The translations under genes were made by a program, and so were the position numbers. The notes beneath the pieces were generated by a model that did no database searches, was not told the DNA's origin, and saw only the letters and a list, made by a program, of their open reading frames with translations. Source: an uncultured Christensenella sp. (GTDB taxonomy: Bacteria > Bacillota > Clostridia > Christensenellales > Borkfalkiaceae). Taken from it: a stretch of 64,000 nucleotides of DNA. Below are positions 60,268-64,000 of this stretch, one piece after another; position 1 is the first letter of the stretch; every line of letters starts with the position of its first letter. The stretch covers positions 62,001 to 126,000 of the forward strand of contig CAJTPJ010000003.1 in assembly GCA_910578145.1 (NCBI GenBank), given 5' to 3'.

Positions 60268-61866
60268 TTACCTTTTTGAATATTTTACAGCGTGCTTGAT
60301 AAATTCCCTGAACACAGGGTGCGCGCTTTGGGGACGGGATTTAAACTCGGGGTGGAACTGAACGCCGAGATAAAAATCGTTGGCGGGAATTTCCACTGCT
60401 TCTACCAGCTTGCCGTCGGGCGAAGTGCCGGCAATTTTCATACCCGCCGCCTCTATTTCAGCTTTAAAATCGTTGCTGAACTCGTATCTGTGGCGGTGAC
60501 GTTCGGAAACTTCTTCTGCGCAATACGCTTCCTTCATTAACTTACCCAAAACTTTGCAAGGGTATGCGCCAAGACGCATAGTGCCGCCCATTTTCACGCC
60601 GTGCTGGTCGGGCATAAGGTCAATTACGCAATGTGCGGAATCGGGGTTAAATTCGGCAGAGTCCGCGTCCTTATAACCCAAAACGTTGCGGGCGTATTCT
60701 ATTACAGCCGTTTGCATACCAAGACAAATGCCGAGATAGGGCACGTTATTTTCGCGCGCGTACTTGGCGGCAAGAATTTTACCCTCTATTCCGCGGTTGC
60801 CGAAACCGCCCGGCACTAAAATACCGTCAACGTCGCCAAACAATTTTTTAAGGTTGTTTTTATTGATTTCCTCGGTGTCAACCCATTTAATTTCCACCTT
60901 AGCCGCGTTTTCGTAACCCGCGTGCGCAAGCGCTTCCGCAACCGAAAGATATGCGTCGTGAAGCTGTACGTATTTACCGCACAAAGCTATTTTAACGGTT
61001 TTGTCCCTTGCCGCTATGCGCTGTAACATTTTATTCCACTCGGTTAAATCGATAACGCGGGGGTCTAATTTAAGACGTTTGCAAACTATTTCCGAAAAAC
61101 GGCTTTCTTCAAGCATAATGGGGCATTCGTAGAGTACGGGCATAGTCATATTTTCTATGCAACACTCGGGTTCCACGTTGCAGAACATTGCTATTTTCGC
61201 CCTTACGTCGGCGGGCATAGGCGCGTCTACGCGGGTTATGATAATATCGGGGTTGATGCCCATTCCCTGCAATTCTTTTACGGAGTGCTGGGTGGGTTTG
61301 GACTTAAATTCTTCCGAGCCGGAAATGTAGGGCACCAAAGTTACGTGGATAAAACAGCAGTTGTCCCTGCCGACTTCCCTTGCAACCTGACGGATTGCCT
61401 CGATAAAGGGCTGGCTTTCTATGTCGCCTATCGTTCCGCCGATTTCCGTTATAACCACGTCGGCGTTGGAAGTTTTGCCTACGTTGTAGATAAAAGTTTT
61501 TATTTCGTTGGTAACGTGGGGAATTACCTGCACCGTCTGCCCAAGGTATTCGCCGTTGCGCTCTTTATGCAAAACGTTCCAATAAACTTTGCCCGTGGTG
61601 AGGTTGGAGTATTTATTTAAATTTTCGTCGATAAACCGCTCGTAATGCCCAAGGTCAAGGTCGGTTTCAGCGCCGTCGTCGGTAACAAAAACTTCGCCGT
61701 GCTGAAAAGGGCTCATCGTGCCGGGGTCGATATTGATATAAGGGTCTAACTTTTGCGAAGCAACTTTGTAGCCCCTGCACTTTAAAAGCCTGCCAAGCGA
61801 AGCCGCGGTAATGCCTTTACCCAAGCCCGAAACGACTCCGCCCGTAACGAAAATGTACTTTGTCAT
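60268..61866 (-). CDS. pyrG: CTP synthase
   Basis: Aminates UTP to CTP with glutamine. The synthase domain opens [17 protein letters not shown] and has [38 protein letters not shown]. The C-terminal glutaminase has the nucleophile Cys in GICLGMQ and [12 protein letters not shown] with the catalytic His and Glu. The frame opens at a TTG 24 bases upstream, but the ATG at 61866 has SD GGAGAG and gives 532 residues, the family length. No GGGC start for reiterative transcription as in Bacillus is visible. Confidence 0.98.
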   Translation of the reverse strand: MTKYIFVTGGVVSGLGKGITAASLGRLLKCRGYKVASQKLDPYINIDPGTMSPFQHGEVFVTDDGAETDLDLGHYERFIDENLNKYSNLTTGKVYWNVLHKERNGEYLGQTVQVIPHVTNEIKTFIYNVGKTSNADVVITEIGGTIGDIESQPFIEAIRQVAREVGRDNCCFIHVTLVPYISGSEEFKSKPTQHSVKELQGMGINPDIIITRVDAPMPADVRAKIAMFCNVEPECCIENMTMPVLYECPIMLEESRFSEIVCKRLKLDPRVIDLTEWNKMLQRIAARDKTVKIALCGKYVQLHDAYLSVAEALAHAGYENAAKVEIKWVDTEEINKNNLKKLFGDVDGILVPGGFGNRGIEGKILAAKYARENNVPYLGICLGMQTAVIEYARNVLGYKDADSAEFNPDSAHCVIDLMPDQHGVKMGGTMRLGAYPCKVLGKLMKEAYCAEEVSERHRHRYEFSNDFKAEIEAAGMKIAGTSPDGKLVEAVEIPANDFYLGVQFHPEFKSRPQSAHPVFREFIKHAVKYSKR

Positions 61867-61934
61867 ATCTTTCTCTCCATTAAAATCCAAACGGCTTTAC
61901 GCCTTAGATTTAACTCCGTAATTTTATCTTTTAA

Positions 61935-61963
61935 ATTCTATCACAAACGGCGGCTAAAATCAA
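61935..61963 (-). promoter_or_regulatory. Sigma-A promoter of pyrG-dapL-malQ
   Basis: On the minus strand TTGATT (61958-61963) and TGATAGAAT (TAGAAT at 61935-61940) have a 17-base spacer; leader about 60 bases. Confidence 0.75.
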
Positions 61964-61968
61964 GAGTT

Positions 61969-62760
61969 TTAACTCAGTTTACCTTCATCAGTTTTCGCGC
62001 GTTGTAATTTGATAAGGGTATAAATTATATGCGCCGTGCATATTACGCCGCACGCCGCCGTAAGCGCCCAAAAAACCGTATCCTGAAAAGGACCTTTGCC
62101 AAGGTCGCCTACTATCAGCCCGCCAACGTCGAAAATTGCGTGCACCGCCACGCAAAGCCACACGTTTTTGGTTTTTATAAACGCAACCGCAAGCATACAG
62201 CCTATTAAAAACGTATATCCTACTTGCAAGGCGGTAGCGCCGAAGCCCGCGCCGTAAAACAGGTTTAATAGGTGAGTAAGCGAAAAAACCGCCGCCGAGC
62301 CGATTACCGTTATAAACACTCCGTACTTCTTTTTTTCGGTAAATTCCAAAAGCACGGTAACGAGTGTGGCGCGGAAAAACAGCTCTTCCATAAGCGCTAT
62401 TGCAAGGCACTTTATCAAAAACAGCCACACGAGGTCGGCGCGGACGATTACCGCCGTGCCGCGGATAAGCGCGCTATACGGGAAGTTGGCAAACGCAACC
62501 AAAAAGCACGGCAAACACCAAACTAACGCGCGCAAAAAGCCGTTTTTTCTAAATTTTAAACTTTCCGCATAACCGTTTAATAACAAAAGCGCGCCCAAAA
62601 ACACCGTTACCGCAACGCGGGGAACTATATCCGAAACTAATTTGCCCGCAGTTTCGTCTCCAAAATTTATCAACCCGGGAATTTCAAAAACTATAACCAG
62701 CGTTGCGCACACGACGAAAAGCACGGCAAGAATTATTAAATTGCGCGTGTTTTTAGTCAT
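61969..62760 (-). CDS. CPBP-family intramembrane metalloprotease (CAAX protease-like)
   Basis: A multi-pass membrane protein with about eight hydrophobic helices. The active-site motifs are MEELFFR (EExxxR), FSLTHLL (FxxxH) and VHAIFDV (HxxxD), in the right order at about residues 124, 161 and 211. Family members process membrane proteins, prenylated peptides or bacteriocins; the substrate here is unknown. Its ATG overlaps the dapF stop (ATGA). It shares the dapF transcript. Confidence 0.88.
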   Translation of the reverse strand: MTKNTRNLIILAVLFVVCATLVIVFEIPGLINFGDETAGKLVSDIVPRVAVTVFLGALLLLNGYAESLKFRKNGFLRALVWCLPCFLVAFANFPYSALIRGTAVIVRADLVWLFLIKCLAIALMEELFFRATLVTVLLEFTEKKKYGVFITVIGSAAVFSLTHLLNLFYGAGFGATALQVGYTFLIGCMLAVAFIKTKNVWLCVAVHAIFDVGGLIVGDLGKGPFQDTVFWALTAACGVICTAHIIYTLIKLQRAKTDEGKLS

Positions 62761-63590
62761 AAATCAATCTCGCCTACGAACGCCAGCGTTGCGCCGCCCG
62801 TCATATACACCGCTTCATCGGTGTAAACTATTTTCAAATCGCCGCCGCGCAAATGCACGGTAATTTCCTCGTTTTTGCCGCAATATCCGTTTAACGTTGC
62901 CGCCACCGCCACGGCGCACGCGCCCGTACCGCAGGCAAGCGTTTCGCCGCTGCCACGCTCCCACACGCGCATTTTCAGCTCGTTTCGGCGTATAACTTTA
63001 ACGAATTCCGTATTTATACGTTCGGGAAAAGCGGGGTGATTTTCAAATAATTTGCCCGTTTTTTCAAGGTCAACGGCGTCCGGGTCTTCAAACGTAACGC
63101 AGTGCGGGTTGCCCATTGAAACGAGAGTTACCGAGTACTGCCTGCCCCCTACTTCGAGAGGCGCGCCCACCACCTTTTCGCCGCGGAATGCGGAAGGAAT
63201 TTTTTCACCGTTTAACTCCGCCGCACCCATATCCACCTTGGCGCTTTCAACCTTGCCGTTTTCGTCAAAAGTAAACTCAAGCGTTTTTATACCCGAAAGC
63301 GTTTCAACGCGGCATATATTGCCGTTAACGTACCCGAGGTCGTGCGCGAGCTTGCCCACGCAACGCACGCCGTTGCCGCACATTTTACCCTCGGAACCGT
63401 CGGCGTTGAACATACGCATTTTGCAGTCCGCAACGTTTGAAGGGCACAAAAGAATTACCCCGTCGCCGCCTATCGAGAAATGCCTGTCGGAAAGCCTTAT
63501 TGCAAGTTCCGAAGGGTTGGGTACGGGGGTTTTAAAACAATCGAAATAAATATAGTCGTTGCCTATACCGTGCATTTTATAGAATTTCAT
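62757..63590 (-). CDS. dapF: Diaminopimelate epimerase
   Basis: Converts LL- to meso-diaminopimelate for peptidoglycan and lysine. Start block MKFYKMHGIGNDYIYFDCF; the two catalytic cysteines are in KMCGNGVRCVGKL and LACGTGACAVAVAA. Length 277 residues. An upstream TTG gives six extra residues, but the family starts at the ATG used here. That ATG lies 6 bases after TATAAT and has no SD, so a leaderless mRNA is predicted. The CPBP protease gene overlaps its end. Confidence 0.96.
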   Translation of the reverse strand: MKFYKMHGIGNDYIYFDCFKTPVPNPSELAIRLSDRHFSIGGDGVILLCPSNVADCKMRMFNADGSEGKMCGNGVRCVGKLAHDLGYVNGNICRVETLSGIKTLEFTFDENGKVESAKVDMGAAELNGEKIPSAFRGEKVVGAPLEVGGRQYSVTLVSMGNPHCVTFEDPDAVDLEKTGKLFENHPAFPERINTEFVKVIRRNELKMRVWERGSGETLACGTGACAVAVAATLNGYCGKNEEITVHLRGGDLKIVYTDEAVYMTGGATLAFVGEIDL

Positions 63591-63596
63591 AGAAAT

Positions 63597-63625
63597 ATTA
63601 TATAACAAATTAAGCCGCTACGCAA
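63597..63625 (-). promoter_or_regulatory. Sigma-A promoter of dapF, leaderless geometry
   Basis: On the minus strand TTGCGT (63620-63625) and TATAAT (63597-63602) have a 17-base spacer; predicted +1 is the A of the ATG at 63590. Confidence 0.75.
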
Positions 63626-63700
63626 TACATTTAAGCGATTTTCCATAAACGAATTGTAAGGCAACCGTACTGCGTTTAAATTTTCAAATATCCGCAAACG

Positions 63701-63731
63701 AAAAAGGCGCGGAACTTTAAAATTCCGCGCC
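63701..63731 (-). terminator. Intrinsic terminator of the partial gene at the right edge
   Basis: GGCGCGGAA/TTCCGCGCC with an 8-base loop; T5 follows on the minus strand, 34 bases after the stop. Confidence 0.9.
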
Positions 63732-63764
63732 CTAAATTGCGTTAATTAAAGCATATATGCGGGT

Positions 63765-64000
63765 TTAAGCCTTCCACTTCCTGTTTTTCTTAAACCACTC
63801 GGTGTCCTTTAATATCACGTTGTTGTTTGAGCAGTCCGCAATAAGTTCGCCGTTTTTGGCGTAAAAAACTATATTTCCGTTCATAGATTCGTACAGACCG
63901 TTTTTATAGTCCACGATAAGCGTGGTGCAGTAAATATTTTCGGTGTGCTTTGAAACCCTGTCTATAAACGCCTGCGCGGGGAAAGTATTTTCCGCGTTTG
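63765..64000 (-). CDS. Unknown protein, C-terminal part
   Basis: The minus-strand frame is open from the right edge to a stop at 63765. The 77 visible residues include AFIDRVSKHTENIYCTTLIVDY, a Tyr/Asn-rich MNGNIVFYAKNGELIADCSNNN and a basic end FKKNRKWKA. I recognise no family. Codon use resembles its neighbours, and a strong terminator follows, so it is very likely a real gene. Confidence 0.75.
   Translation of the reverse strand, partial: NAENTFPAQAFIDRVSKHTENIYCTTLIVDYKNGLYESMNGNIVFYAKNGELIADCSNNNVILKDTEWFKKNRKWKA

Noticed and set aside
1..64000. CRISPR arrays, tRNA or rRNA genes, insertion sequences, prophage
   Set aside because: No regularly spaced repeats, cloverleaf-like sequences, rRNA blocks, transposases or phage genes were seen on reading both strands.

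Overview
The window reads as core chromosome of an endospore-forming Firmicute, most likely an uncultured gut-type Clostridia lineage. Evidence: a sporulation phosphatase (spoIIE) and sporulation regulator (spoIIID); purine-rich Shine-Dalgarno (SD) sites; consensus sigma-A promoters with 17-base spacers, many of the extended -10 form TGnTATAAT; lipoproteins and surface glycosidases with repeats usual in gut clostridia. The exact lineage is inference. I saw no rRNA, tRNA, CRISPR array, insertion sequence or prophage.

Layout. 1-1.5 kb: end of a methionine locus (metY, metA). 1.6-4.2 kb: HtrA-type lipoprotein protease and a UDP-sugar pyrophosphorylase. 4.4-7.4 kb: Nudix-lemA-DUF2207 operon. 7.5-8.2 kb: rplI and a tiny Cys-rich DUF1540 gene. 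8.3-12.7 kb: fhs-glnS-CvpA-like operon. 12.9-14.3 kb: glyS. 14.4-18.2 kb: radical SAM, ABC-F and unknown membrane protein. 18.2-20 kb: SAM riboswitch controlling a GNAT acetyltransferase and metK. 20-21.4 kb: proS. 21.6-25.1 kb: pgm-tkt. 25.2-29.4 kb: activase/2-hydroxyacyl-CoA-dehydratase-like pair. 29.5 kb: spoIIID. 29.8-37.8 kb: surface operon of two domain-inverted GH3 glycosidases flanking a lipoprotein. 38.2-40.2 kb: AgrC/AgrA-like two-component pair. 40.4-41.9 kb: cytidylate-kinase-like gene, rubrerythrin and a small Lys/Asn/Cys-rich ORF. 42-48.3 kb: plsX-rnc-smc-ftsY. 48.4-51.6 kb: recF-PHP-VanW. 51.7-57.3 kb: dnaA-mnmG and spoIIE. 57.3-57.6 kb: non-coding stretch dense in inverted and direct repeats. 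57.6-61.9 kb: pyrG-dapL-malQ. 62-63.6 kb: dapF and a CPBP protease. 63.8-64 kb: end of an unknown gene.

How the genes fit together. metA with the acetyl-type Glu111 and metY give the acetylhomoserine route to homocysteine, and metK under a SAM riboswitch uses the resulting methionine. dapL and dapF are consecutive steps to meso-diaminopimelate. The GH3 operon, lipoprotein and two-component system probably form a glycan-use system at the cell surface, although the link to the two-component genes rests on position only.

Most notable signals: (1) at least four genes (radical SAM, unknown membrane protein, pgm, dapF) have a sigma-A -10 box 6-8 bases before ATG and no SD, so their mRNAs should be leaderless, which is unusual in Firmicutes; (2) a SAM riboswitch whose expression hairpin also hides the SD; (3) a small coupled gene after rubrerythrin whose DPNGSYTG...DDL tail lies in another frame just past its stop; (4) a structured GH3 leader, and twin palindromes upstream of the LytTR regulator; (5) the repeat-dense intergenic region near dnaA.
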